Shown: positions 49,297 through 60,884 of the stretch, one piece after another
How positions within the stretch are numbered: the stretch's first letter is position 1
Layout: each line of letters opens with the position of its first letter
Assembly: GCA_029961685.1 (NCBI GenBank)
Contig: JARWKL010000015.1
Location: 15,746,801-15,810,800, forward strand
Source of the DNA: Aristolochia californica
Taxonomy: Eukaryota; Streptophyta; Magnoliopsida; Piperales; Aristolochiaceae
DNA length: 64,000 nt
Direction of reading: 5' to 3'
The notes under the pieces: generated by a model
The model's database searches: none
The model's input: only the letters and a program-made list of their open reading frames with translations
Told to the model about the DNA's origin: nothing
Program-made: the position numbers and the translations under genes

Positions 49297-52200
49297 AAGC
49301 TATTAGGTGTTGTACTAGTGGAATTTCCCAAACATGGATAACAAAACTTTGGAGTTCATTTTTAGTGAGTGAAAAAAGTTTCTTTACTTACGTTTATTAT
49401 AGTTTTCAACTTTTTGCATGCGTAAACTCTAAAATTTTCATTTTGTTGTGATCTATTTGCCTTATCTTTTTATTTACGAGAAAAATGGGAGAGTGAAAAC
49501 TCAAGTTTGGATTTGAAAAAAAATTGAACATCCAAAATGGAAATGTACAAATGCAGAGAGAGATAATTCCAAAAAGTATCTGTGATTTTTAGGGATTGTA
49601 AACTCTTTCGGATTTTTCTTTATTAGGTTCTACAATCAATGGAAAAGGGGGGCCGAGGGAATTTTGACTTAGCGTTGACTCCCAAACCATAAGTCATTTC
49701 AAACAAAATTATTGTCGTTATGCATCATTTATCGATCAAAACCTTTACGATGACTAATGATTTATAGCTCAGCTTTTTTTAAATGGGAAAAAAATGGGTT
49801 GTTCGGCTCGGGTGAATATCCCACCGTACGTTTACTTGAGAATTTAATTTTTTTTTCTTCTTGAAAATTTTGGATCATTAGGTCATTGGCATCTTCAAAA
49901 TGTTCAGGCATGCATATACATATATGAAACATGTTAGGTTCAATTAGAAATCTCTTTCTTATAAAATTCCATGCTATTAGGGTTGTACTAGTGGAATTTC
50001 CCAAACATGGATATCAAAAACTTTGGTTTTCATTTTAAGTAACTGAGTGTTGACTCCCAAACCTTTAGTGATTTCTGACAAAAATTATAGCCATTACGCA
50101 TCATTAATCAATCCAAACCTTTACGAGGATCTATGATTGTTAGATCAGCTTTTATGTAAATAGACAAAAAGTGGGTTGTTTGGCTGTATTAAATATCCCA
50201 CCGCACGTTAACTTGAGAATTTAATTTTTCTACACCTTAAAATTTTTGAATCATTAGGTCATTTGCATCTTCAACATGTTTCAGGCATGCATATCCATAT
50301 TTGAATCTTGTTAGGATCAATTAGAAATCTCTTTCTTATAAAATTCCATGCTATTAGGGGTTGTACTAGTGGAATTTCCCAAACATGGATAACAATTGTG
50401 TTCATTTTTAGTGCGTGAAAATTTTTTCTTCACTTACTTTTATTATAGTTTTTAATTTTTTACATACATAAACTCAAAAAATTTCATTTTTTTGTGATCT
50501 ATTTGCCTTATCTTTATTGTTTACGAGAAAAAATGGAGAGTTAAAACTCAAGTTTGGATTTGAAAAGAAATTGAACATCCAAAATTGAAATTCACAAATA
50601 GTGAGGGAGATAATTCTAAAAATTATATTTGATTTTTAGGGATAGTAAACTCTCTTTGTTTTTTATATATTAGGTTTTGAAATCATTAAAAAACGAGGGG
50701 CGATGCATCTTTAACTCAGTGTTGACTCCCAAACCATAAGTCATTTCTACCAAAAATTATAGCCATTCCGTATCATTAATCGATCAAAACCTTTATGATC
50801 ATCTATGATTGTTAGGTCAGATTTTTGTAAAAAGGCCAAAAGTGTGTTGTTTGGCTCTGGCAATTATCCCACCGCACGTTAACTTGAGAATTTAATTTTT
50901 TCAACTCCATAAATTTTTTGAATCATTAGGTCATTTGCATTTTCAACATGTGTCAGGCATGCATATCAATATTTAAATCTTGTTAGGATCAATTAGAAAT
51001 TTCTTTGTTATAAAATTCCAAGCTATTAGGGGTTGATCTAGTGGAATTTCCCAAACATGGATAACAAAACTTTGGAGTTCATTTTTAATGTGTGAAAAAA
51101 ATTTCTTCACTTACATTTGGTGTAGTTTTCAATTTTTTGCATGTGTAAACTCTAAAATTTTCATTTTGTTGTGATCTATTTGCCTTATCTTTTTGGTTAA
51201 GAGAAAAAAGGGAGAGTGAAAACTCAAGTTTGGATTTGAAAAAAATTTGAACATCCAAAATGGAAATGCACAAATGCAGAGAGAGATAATTCCAAAAAGT
51301 ATATGTGATTTTCAGGGATTGTAAACTCTTTTAGATTTGTATATATTAGGTACTGCAATCAATGGAAGAGGGGCGAGAGAATTTTAACTGAGTGTTGACT
51401 CCCAAACCATAAATCATTAATCTATCAAAACCTTTATGATGATCTATGATCTATAGGTCAGCTTTTTTTAAAAGGGAAAAAAGTGGGTTGTTTGGCTTGG
51501 ATGAATATCCCACCATACGTTAACTTGAGAATTTAATTTTTTTTGCTCCTTGAATTTTTTGGATCATTAGGTCATTTTCATCTTCAACATGTTTCAGACA
51601 TGCACATCCATATTTAAATCATTTTAAAATCAATTGGAAATGCCTGTCTTATAAAACTCAAAGCTATTAGGGGCTATAAAAGGGTAATTTCCCCAACATG
51701 GATAACAAACTTTGGTGTTCATTTTAGTGCATCAAAAAAATTTCTTCACTAATATTTATTAAAGTTTTCAATTTTTAGCATACATAAACTCTAAAATTTT
51801 CATTTCGTTGTGATCTATTTGCCTTATCTTTTTGTTTACGAGAAAAATGGGAGAGTGAAAACTCAAGTTTGGATTTGAAAAAAAATTGAACATCCAAAAT
51901 GGAAATGCACAAATGCAGAGAGATAATTCCAAAAAGTATCTGTGATTTTTTGGGATTGTAAACTCTTTTAGTTTTTTATATATTAGGTTATGCAATCATC
52001 AGAAAAGGGGGGCGGTGAGGGAATTTTAACTGAGTGTTGACTCCCAAGCCCTAAGTCATTTCTATAAAACATTATTGTAATTACGCATCATTAATCGATC
52101 AAAAACTTTATGATGATCTATAATTGTTAGGTCAGCATTTTTTAAATGGGAAAAAAGTGGGTTGTTTGGCACGGGTGAATATCCCACCGAACGCTAACTT

Positions 52201-53748
52201 GAGAATTTAATTTTTTCCTCTCCTTGAAATTTTTTGGTCATTAGGTCATTTGCATCCTCAACATGTTTAAGGCATGCATATTCATATTTGAAACATGTTA
52301 GGATCAATTAGAAATATCTTTCTTATAAAATTCCATGCTATTAGGGGTTGTACTAGTGTAATTTCCCAAACATGTTTATAAAAAACTTTGGTGTTCATTT
52401 TTAGCGTGTGAAAAAATTTTCTTCACTTACATTTATTAAAATTTTCAATTTTTTGCATAAATAAACTCTAAAATTTTAATTTTTTGTTATCTATTTTCAT
52501 TATCTTTTTCGTTTACAAAAAAATGGGAGAGTGAAAACTCAAGTTTGGATTTGAAAAAAATTTAACATCCAGATCGAAATGCACAGATGCTGATAGAGGT
52601 AATTCCAACAAGTATCTGTGATTTTCAGGGATTGTAAACTCTATTAGTTTTTTAAATATTAGGTTTTGCAATCATCGAAAAATGGGGGGCGAGGCATTTT
52701 TAACTGAGTGTTGACTCCCAAACCATAAGTCATTTTCTAACAAAAATTATAGCCGTTACGTGTTATTAATCGATCAAAACCTTTACAAAGATCTATTATT
52801 GTTAGGTCAGCTTTTTTAAAATGGGCAACAAGTGGGTTGTTTGGCTCGGGTAAATATTCCACCGTACGTTAAGTTGAAAATTTAATTGTTTCTACTCCTT
52901 GAAATTGTTGGATCATTACGTCCTTTGCATCTTCAACATATTTTAGGCAAGCATATCCATATTTAAATCATGTTAAGATCAATTATAAATCTCTTACTTA
53001 TAAAATTCCATGATATTAGGGGTTGTACTAGTGGAATTTCCCAAACATGGATAACAAAACTTTAGTGTTCATTTTTAGTGCGTTAAAAAATTTTGTTCAC
53101 TTACATTTATTATAGTTTTCAATTTTTTGCATACATAAACTCTAAAATTTTCTTTTGTTGTGATCTTTTTGCCTTATCTTTTTGTTTACAAGAAAAAAGA
53201 AAGAGTGAAAAATCAAGTTTGGATTTGAAAAAAAATTGAACATCCAAAATGAATTGCACAAATGCAGAGAGAGAAAATTCAAAAAAGTATTTGTGATTTT
53301 TTGGGATTGTAAATTCTTTTAGTTTTTTATATATTTGGTTATGCTATCATTCGAAAAGGGGGGGTGAGGGAATTTTAACTGAGTGTTGACTCCCAAACCA
53401 AAAGTCATTTCTAAAAAAAATTGTTGTTGTGACACATCATTAATCGATCAAAAACTTTATGATGATCTATGATTGTTAGGTCAGTATTTTTTATATGGGA
53501 AAAAAGTGGGTGTGTTGTGCTCGGGTGACTATCCCACCGCACGTTAACTTGAGAGTTTAATTTTTTCTACTTCTTGAAATTTTTTATGTCATTAAGTCAT
53601 TTGTATCTTCAACATGTTTCAGGCATGCATATCCATATTTGAAACTTGTTAGGATCAATTAGAAATCTCTTTCTAATAAAATTCCAAGCTATTAGGGGTT
53701 TTACTAGTGGATTTCCCAAACATGGATAACAAAAACCTGGTTGTTCAT
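49297..53748 (+). repeat. Satellite array B, fourth block
   Basis: B monomers with ruler positions 49794, 50171, 50842, 51483, 52157, 52832 and 53506. The unit 49794-50171 lost about 300 bp: tcattttaagt at 50,030 joins aactgagtgttgactccc, so the core from gcgtgaaaa through the G-tract is gone. The unit ending at 51483 lost a shorter piece around 51,410 (ccataaatcattaatc). The block ends at gttgttcat, where a copia LTR begins. No gene is seen. Confidence 0.95.
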
Positions 53749-54364
53749 TGTTGGAGATTGGACTCCTTTTCCATGATCACGAACAAGAGAAAGAAGAAAG
53801 AAAACCGAGAAAAGGGGAAGAAAGCTCTCGGTAGAGAAGAGAAAAAATTAAAAGGAGAAGAGTGGGATGCGCCAAGTAAGGAGAGGGACAGAGAGAACCA
53901 AATCGGGATTGAATATGTGAGTTTTTATTAATTTCGACTTACAGTAGAGGAGGGAGAATCCTTATACAACTTATCATTCAATCCTAATTACCTTCCAACT
54001 CTAACTCTTCAATATAAGTAACTCTATTTAAACTAAACAACTAGAACACAACCTTGAGTAGAACTAGGAGTCATTTATTATTCATGTGAGGGGAATGGAT
54101 AAGCTAGCTCGTAGCCTTATCCTTTTGGGCCCCTCATGATCTCCCAGCCCACCTTGATAAGAGTGCCAGCTCATGAGATCTTTGTGGGTCCCACTTGATC
54201 TTCAAGTCTTCTAAATCAATTCAACTTGTGCTTCTTGCTTCCTTAACTCGTGCTTATTTTGGGAGAGAACTTTTCTTGGTGTCCCACGTCCTCTAGGACT
54301 CTTCTTGATGACCTACGTCCATATGGTGGGTCCCACCAGCTTGAGCACCATGGTGGGTCCAACA
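53749..54364 (-). repeat. Ty1/copia 3' LTR (616 bp)
   Basis: On the plus strand it begins TGTTGGAGATTGG and ends GGTGGGTCCAACA, so it has the TG...CA ends and a six-base inverted terminus (TGTTGG/CCAACA). A TATA-like TATAAGG lies on the minus strand at about 53,961-53,967. A purine-rich stretch (53,785-53,900) lies between it and the satellite side. The segment is less AT-rich than the satellite around it. Confidence 0.82.
53961..53967 (-). promoter_or_regulatory. TATA-like box in copia 3' LTR
   Basis: Minus-strand TATAAGG within gttgtataaggattc, about 210 bp from the LTR's downstream end. Plausible position for an LTR promoter, weaker match than the other LTRs. Confidence 0.35.
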
Positions 54365-54369
54365 TTTTA

Positions 54370-54382
54370 ATACTCCCCTCAA
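54370..54382 (-). other. Polypurine tract of copia element
   Basis: The minus strand reads CTTGAGGGGAGTA just upstream of the 3' LTR, the standard plant copia plus-strand primer position. The stop codon of the polyprotein (TGA, 54,379-54,381) overlaps it. Confidence 0.75.
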
Positions 54383-54792
54383 GCTGGGGGTGAGAAGAAA
54401 TCATAAACGCCCAACTTGCTGCATATGGTAGTCATAATCTTGTGAGTTACTGGTTTGGTGAGGATGTCTGCAACTTGATTTTGTGATGAGATGTGCTTCA
54501 GGGATAAGAGACCAGCTTGGAATTTTTCTCGTATAAAGTGGCAATCTACCTCAATGTGCTTTGTGCTCTCATTGAAGACTGGATTAGATGCAATATGTAT
54601 TGCTGCTTGATTATCATAGTATAGATCCATTGGAGCTTCTTTATAAAATCCCAATTCAGTGAGAAGAGACCTTATCCATAAGAGTTCACTTACAGTGTGT
54701 GCCATGGCTCTGTATTCTGTTTCTGCACTTGACCATGCTACTACATTTTGTTTTTTTTCCATGTAACCAGATTTCCTCCAACCATCGTGCAA
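54379..54792 (-). pseudogene. Copia RNase H, C-terminal part
   Basis: An open frame of 137 codons whose first dozen or so are out of the true frame. It contains KKQNVVAWSSAETEYRAMA (catalytic Glu), DLYYDNQAAIHIASNPVF (catalytic Asp), STKHIEVDCHFIREKFQ and NQVADILTKPV, the characteristic order of copia RNase H, and ends SPPA at a stop in the polypurine tract. In intact elements the enzyme removes the RNA strand during reverse transcription. It is separated from the preceding part by a frameshift in a run of eight T (plus strand, 54,751-54,758). Confidence 0.9.
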
Positions 54793-55061
54793 AAACTAGA
54801 AGTAGTTTTTCTATCACATGGGGATCCAGCCCAGTCTGCATCCGCGAATCCCTCATTATTGAAGTGACCATGTTTTTTATAAAGGAGCCCCCTTCCAGGA
54901 GCCCCTTTCAGATAATGTAGTATCCTCTCAAGTGATTGCCAATGACTAAGTTGTGGCTTGTGCATATACTGACTTACCACACTTACTGCATATGAAATGT
55001 CTGGCCTCGTTACACATAGGTAAATAAGTCGTCCCACTAACCTTTGATATTTACCAATATC
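54741..55061 (-). pseudogene. Copia reverse transcriptase C-terminus and start of RNase H
   Basis: A reading frame cut at its beginning by the satellite junction. It reads KYQRLVGRLIYL, TRPDISYAVSVVSQYM, SHWQSLERILHYLKGAPG, GFADADWAGSPCDRKTTSS (first catalytic Asp of RNase H in DADWAG), then MVGGNLVTWKKNKM and a stop. The correct continuation is in the other frame at the eight-base homopolymer, so a one-base indel there is the break. The expected Ser-Gly-Tyr of the family reads SSF here. Confidence 0.88.
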
Positions 55062-55528
55062 TCTACTCCTTGAAATTTTTGGATCATTAGGTCATTTACA
55101 TCTTCAACATGTTTCAGGCATGTATATTTAAATCCTATTAGGATCAATTGTAAATATTTTTCTTTTAAAATTCCAAGCTATTTGGGGCTGTACTATTGGA
55201 ATATCCCAAACATAGATAACAAAACTTTGGTGTTCATTTTTATTGAGTGAAAAAAAATTTTGCACTTACATTTATTATAGTTTTCAATTTTTTGCATACA
55301 TAAACACTAAAATTTTCATTTTGTTGTAATCTATTTGCCTTATCTTTTTGTTTACAATAAAAATGGGAGAGTGAAAACTCATGTTTGAATTTGAAAGAAA
55401 TTGAACATCCAAAATCAAAATGCACAAATGCTGAGAGAAATAATTCCAAATCGTATCTGTGATTTTTAGAGATTGTAAGCTCTTTTAGTTTTTTATATAT
55501 TAGGTTTTAAAATCATCGAAAAACAAGA

Positions 55529-55540
55529 GGGGGGGGGGGG
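55529..55540 (+). repeat. 12-base G homopolymer in a B unit
   Basis: G run followed by cacgcattttt, at the normal G-tract position of a beta-type unit. Confidence 0.75.
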
Positions 55541-55872
55541 CACGCATTTTTAACTGAGTAATGTCTCGCAAACCATAAGTCATTTTTAACAAAAATTATA
55601 GCCATTACGCATCATTAATCGATCAAAACATTTACGATGATCTATGATTGTTAGGTCAGCTTTTAGTAAATAGGAAAAATATGGGTTGTTTGGCTCTGGT
55701 AAATATCCCACTGCACGTTAACTTAAGCATTTAATTTTTTCTACACCTAGAAATTTTGGACTCATTGGGTCATTCGTATCTTCAACTTTTTTCAAGCACG
55801 CATATCCATATTTAAATCTTGTTAGGATTAATTAGAAATCTTTTTCTTATAAAATTCCAAGCTATTAGCGGT

Positions 55873-56045
55873 TGCACTAGTGGATTGATTGGCTCTGGTA
55901 AATATCCCACCGCACATTAACTTGAGAATTTAATTTTTTCTACTCCTTGAGATTTTTTGATCATTAGGTCATTTACAACTTCAACATGTTTCACGCATGC
56001 ATATCCACCACATTTAAAACATGTTATGATCAATTAGAAATCTCT
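55873..56045 (+). repeat. Hybrid A-like/B unit
   Basis: After ttgcactagtgg the sequence jumps to attgattggctctgg, skipping roughly 450 bp of monomer. The unit that follows has the A-type text catatccaccacatttaaaac where B units have tatccatatttaaatc, although cacatatccc-style B text (aatatcccaccgcac) precedes it. It looks like a B unit that acquired an A-type segment by recombination, or one that retains the ancestral state. Confidence 0.6.
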
Positions 56046-56400
56046 TTCTTATAAAATTCCAAGCTATTAAGGGATGTACTAGTGGAATTTCCCAAACATG
56101 GATAACAAAACAATAGTGTTGTTTTATAGTTCTTTAAAAAAATTTCTTCACTTACATTTATTATAGTTTTCAACTTTTTTGCATGCGTAAACTATAAAAT
56201 TTTCATTTTGTTGTGATCAATTTGCCTTATCTTTTTTTGTTACGAGAAAAAAGGGAGAGTACAAAATTGAACATCCAAAATGGAAATGCAGAAAATGCAG
56301 AGAGAGATAATTCCAAAAAGTATCTGTGATTTTTATCTATTGTAAATTCTTTGTGATTTTTATATATTAGGTTATGCAATCAATGGAAAAGGATGAAGGA

Positions 56401-56415
56401 GGGGGGGGGAGGGGG
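56401..56415 (+). repeat. G-tract of a B unit
   Basis: Runs of 9 and 5 G separated by one A, preceded by ggatgaagga, at the module position. Confidence 0.7.
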
Positions 56416-59400
56416 ATTGAAACTGTGTGTTGGCTCCCAAACAATAAGTAATTTCTAACAAAAATTGTAGCCATTTTGCATCATTAATTGATCAAAACAT
56501 TTATGATGATCTATGATTTATAGTTCAGATTTTTTTAAATGGGAAAATAGTGGGTTGTTTGGCTTGGGTGAATATCCCACATACGTTAAGTTGAGAATTT
56601 AATTTTTGCTACTCTTAGAATTTTTTGGATCATTAGGTCATATGCATCTTCAACATCTGGTACCCATATTTAAATCTTTGTAGGATCAATTAGAAATCAC
56701 TTTCTTATAAAATTCCAAGCTATTGGGAGTTGTACTAGTGGAATTTCCCAAACATGGATAAAAAAATTTGGTGTTCACTTCTAGTGCATGAAAAACTTTT
56801 CTTCACTTACATTTATTATAGTTTTCAATTTTGTACATGTGTAAACTCTAAAATTTTTATTTTCTTGTGATCAATTTGCCCTTTATAAAGTTTATGAGAA
56901 AAAAGGGAGAGTAAAAATACAAGTTTGGATTTGAAAAAAATTGAACATCTAAAATGGAAATGCAGAAAAGCAGAGAGAGATAATTCCAAAACGTAACTGT
57001 GATTTTTATCGATTGTAAACTCTTTTAGATTTTTATATAATTCTACTCCTTAATTTTAACTCGGTGTTGACTCCCAAACCATAAGTCATTTATGACAAAA
57101 ATTATTGCCGTTACTTATCATTAATCGATCAAAACCTTTACGATGATCTAAGATTATTAGATCAGCAATTTTTAAATGGGAAAAAATTGGGTTGTTTGGC
57201 TTGGGTGAATATCCCACCGCTTGTTAACTTTAGAATATAATTTTTTCTATTCCTTGAAATTTTTTGGTCATTAGGTCATTTGCATCTTCAACATGTTTCA
57301 AGCATGCATATCAATATTAGAAACAAGATAGGATCAATTAGAAATCTCTTTCTTATAAAATTCCAAGCTATTTGGGGTTGTACTAGTGGAATTTCTCAAA
57401 CATGGATAACAAAAAATTTGGTGTTCATTTTTAGTGCATGAAATTTTTTTCTTGACTTACATTTATTATAGTTTTCAATTTTTGCATACATAAACTCTAA
57501 AATTTTCATTTTTTTGTGATCTATTTGCTTTATATTTTTTGTTTACGAGAAAAATGGGAGAGTAAAAACTCAAGTTTGAATTTGAAAAAAAATGAACATT
57601 CAAAATAGAAATGCACAAATGTTGAGAGAGATAATTCCAAAAGTACCTATGATATTTAGGGATTGTAAAATCTTTTAGTTTTTTATATATTAGGTTTTGC
57701 AATCATCAAAAAATGGGGGGTGAGACATTTTTAACTGAGTGTTGACTACGAAATAATTAGTCATTTCTAACTAAAATTATGGCCATTACACTTCAATAAT
57801 CAAAAAGTGGGTTGTTTGGCTCTTGTAAATATCACACCGCACGTTAACTTGAGAATTTAATTTTTTCTACTCCTTGAAAATTTTGTATCATTAGGTCATT
57901 TGAATCTTCAACATGTTTCAGGCATGCATATCACTATTCAAATCTTGTTAGGATCAATTATATATCTTTTTCTATTAAAATTCCAAGCTATTAGGGATTG
58001 TACTAATGGAATTTCCCAAACTTGGATAACAAAACTTTGGTGTTCATTTTTAGTTCGTTAATAAATTTTCTTCACTTACATGTATTATAGTTTTCAATTT
58101 TTTGAATACATAAACACTAAAATTTTCATTTTGTTGTCATCTATTTGGGTTATCTTTTTTTTTTTACGAGAAAAAAGGGAGAGTGAAAAATCAAGTTTGG
58201 ATTTAAAAAAAAAATTGTACAACCTAAATGGAAATGCACAAATGCAGAGAGAGGAAAATCTAAAACGCATCTATGATTTTTTGGGACTGTAAACTCTTTT
58301 AATTTATTATATATTAGGTTATGCAGTTGTCATATATGGGCATGGGTGATTATCCCATCGCACGTTAACTTGAGAATTTAATTTTTTTGACTCCTACAAA
58401 TTTTTGGATCATTTGGTCATTTGCATCTTCAACTTGTTTCAGGCCTTCATATCCATATTTAAAATCATGTTAGGATCAATTAGAAATCTCTTTCTTATAA
58501 AATTCCAAGCTATTAGGGGTAGAACTAGTGAAATTTCACAAACATGGATAACAAAACTTTGGTTTTCATTTTTAGTGCATGAAAAAGAATTCTTCACTTA
58601 CATTTATTATAGTTTACAATTTTTTGCATACATAAACTCTAAAATTTTCATTTTGGTGTGATCTATTTTCCTTATCTTTTTGTTTACAATAAAAAAGGGA
58701 GCGTGAAAACTCAATTTTGGATTTGAAAAAAAAATTGAACATCCTAAATGGACATGCACAAATGTAGAGAGAGATAAATCCAAAAAGTATCTGTGATTTA
58801 TTTGGATTGTAAATTATTTTTGCTTTTTTATATATTACGTTATGCAATCATCGAAAAAGGGGGCTGAGGGAATTTTAACTGAGTGTTGACTCCCAATCCA
58901 TAAGTCATGTCTAACAAAAATTATCACCGTTACGCATCATTATTTGATCAAAACCTTTAGGAATTTAAAATTGAAAAAAGTGTGTTGTTTGGCTCAGGTG
59001 AATATCACACCGCACGTTAACTTGAGAATTTAATTTTTTCTACTCAAAATCATTTGGTCATTAGGTCATTTGCATCTTCAACATATTTCAGGCATACATA
59101 TCCATATTTGAAACATGTTAGGATCAATTAGAAATCTCTTTCTTATAAAATTCCATGATACTAGGGGTTGTACTAGTGGAATTTCCCAAACGTGGATAAC
59201 AAAAAATTTGGTGTTCATTTTTAGTGCATGAAATTTTTTTCTTCACTTACATTTATTATAGTTTTCAATTATTTGCATACATAAACTCTAAAATTCTCAT
59301 TTTTTTTTTATCTATTTGCTTTATCTTTTTTTTTACCAGAATAAAAGGAGAGAGAAAACACAAGTTTGGATTTGAAAAAAATTGACCATCCAAAATTCAA

Positions 59401-60853
59401 ATGTAGAAATGCTGAGAGAGATAATTCCAAAAAGTATCTGTGATTTTTATGGATTGTAAAATCTTTTTGTTTTCTATATAATAGGTTTTGCAATCATCGG
59501 AAAATGGGGGGCAAAACATTTTTAAATAAGTGTTGACTCCGAAACCATAAGTCCTATCTAACAAAAAATATAGCAGTTACACATAATTAATCGATCAAAA
59601 CATTTAAGATGATCTATGATTGTTTGGTCCGCTTTTTGTAAATAGGCAAAAACAGGGTTGTTTGGCCATAGTAAAAATCCCACCGCACGTTAACTTGAGA
59701 ATTTAATTTTTTTTACTCCATGAAAGTTTTGGATCATTTGGTCATTTGCATCTTCAACATGTTTCAGGCATTCGTATCCATATTTAAAATCATGTTATGA
59801 TCAATTAGAAATATCTTTCTTATAAAATTCCAACTCTTAGGGTTGTACTAGTGGAATTTCCCAAACATGGATAACAAAACTTTGATGTTCATTTTTAGTG
59901 CATGAAAAAAATATCTTCACTTAAATTTATTATAGTTTTCAATTTTTTGCATACATAAACTCTAAAATTTTCATTTGGTTTGATAAATTTCCCTTATCTT
60001 TTTGTTTACGAGAAAAAAAGGGAGAGAGAAAACACTAGTTTGGATTTGAAAAAAAAATTGAACATCCTAAATGGCAATGCACAAATGCAGAGAGAGATAA
60101 ATCAAAAAAGTATCTATGACTTTTTGGGATTGTAAACTCTTTTTGTATTTTTTATATTAGGCTATGCAATCATCGGAAAAAGGGGACGAGGGAATTTTAA
60201 CCGAGTGTTGACTCCCTACCCATAAGTCATTTCTAACAAAAATTATTGCCGTTACACATCATTTATCAATCAAAACCTTTACGATGATCTATGATTGTTA
60301 GGTCAGCATTTTTTAAATTGGAAAAAAGAGGGTTGTTTGGCACAGGATAATTTCCCACCGAACGTTAACGTGAGAATTTAATTTTTTCTACTCCTTGAAA
60401 TCATTTGGTCATTAGGTCCTTTGCATCTTCATATTGTTTCAGGCATGCATATCTATATTCTAACATGTTAGGATCAATTAGAAATCTCTTTCTTATAAAA
60501 TTCCAAGCTATTAGGGGTTGTACTATTGGAATTTGCCAAACATGGATAACAAATCTTTGGTGTTCATTTTTAGTGCATCAAAAAATTTTCTTGACTTAGA
60601 TTTATTATAGTTTTAAATTTTTTGCATGCGTATACTCTTAAATTTTCATTTCGTTGCAATCAATTTGCCTTATCTTTTTGTTTACAGGAAAAAAAGGGAG
60701 AGTGAAAATACAAGTTTGGATTTAAAAAAAATTGAACATTTAAAATGAAAATGTAGAAAAGCAGAGAGAGATAATTCCAACACGTATCTGTGATTTTTAT
60801 CATTTGTAAAATCTTTTATATTTTTATATATTAGGTTCTGCAATCAATGAAAA

Positions 60854-60883
<30 letters not shown>
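60854..60883 (+). repeat. 30-base G homopolymer at a deletion junction
   Basis: The longest homopolymer in the window. It is followed by agggaagctgattgtttggctcg, so the rest of the module (gagtgttgactccc through gatgatctatg) is missing and the next unit's ruler follows after only a few bases. Either a deletion started in the tract or the assembly was joined through it. Confidence 0.8.

Positions 60884-60884
<1 letters not shown>

Larger units (their letters stand above)
53749..55061 (-). mobile_element. Truncated Ty1/copia retrotransposon 3' end
   Basis: Minus-strand element remnant made of the reverse transcriptase C-terminus with RNase H (54,379-55,061), a polypurine tract and a complete-looking 3' LTR (53,749-54,364). 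The LTR terminus abuts satellite at gttgttcat; the other end is cut in coding sequence (KYQRLVGRLIYL, preceded by DIG) and satellite resumes at tctactccttg. Gag, integrase, most of reverse transcriptase and the 5' LTR are missing. Like the gypsy copies it is a 5'-truncated remnant in satellite, but it occurs once here. Confidence 0.9.

Noticed and set aside
53707..53931. Lys/Glu-rich plus-strand frame of 74 codons.
   Set aside because: It starts in satellite and runs through the purine-rich part of the copia LTR antisense to the element; low complexity, no domain.
54699..54920. Plus-strand frame of 73 codons opposite RNase H.
   Set aside because: Antisense shadow of the copia RNase H remnant.
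8417..60599. Plus-strand open frames of the form MLGSIRNLFLIKFHQAIRG...SQTWITKLW.
   Set aside because: Also monomer sequence (the aacatgttaggatcaattag region translated), repeated per unit, with no gene-like features.
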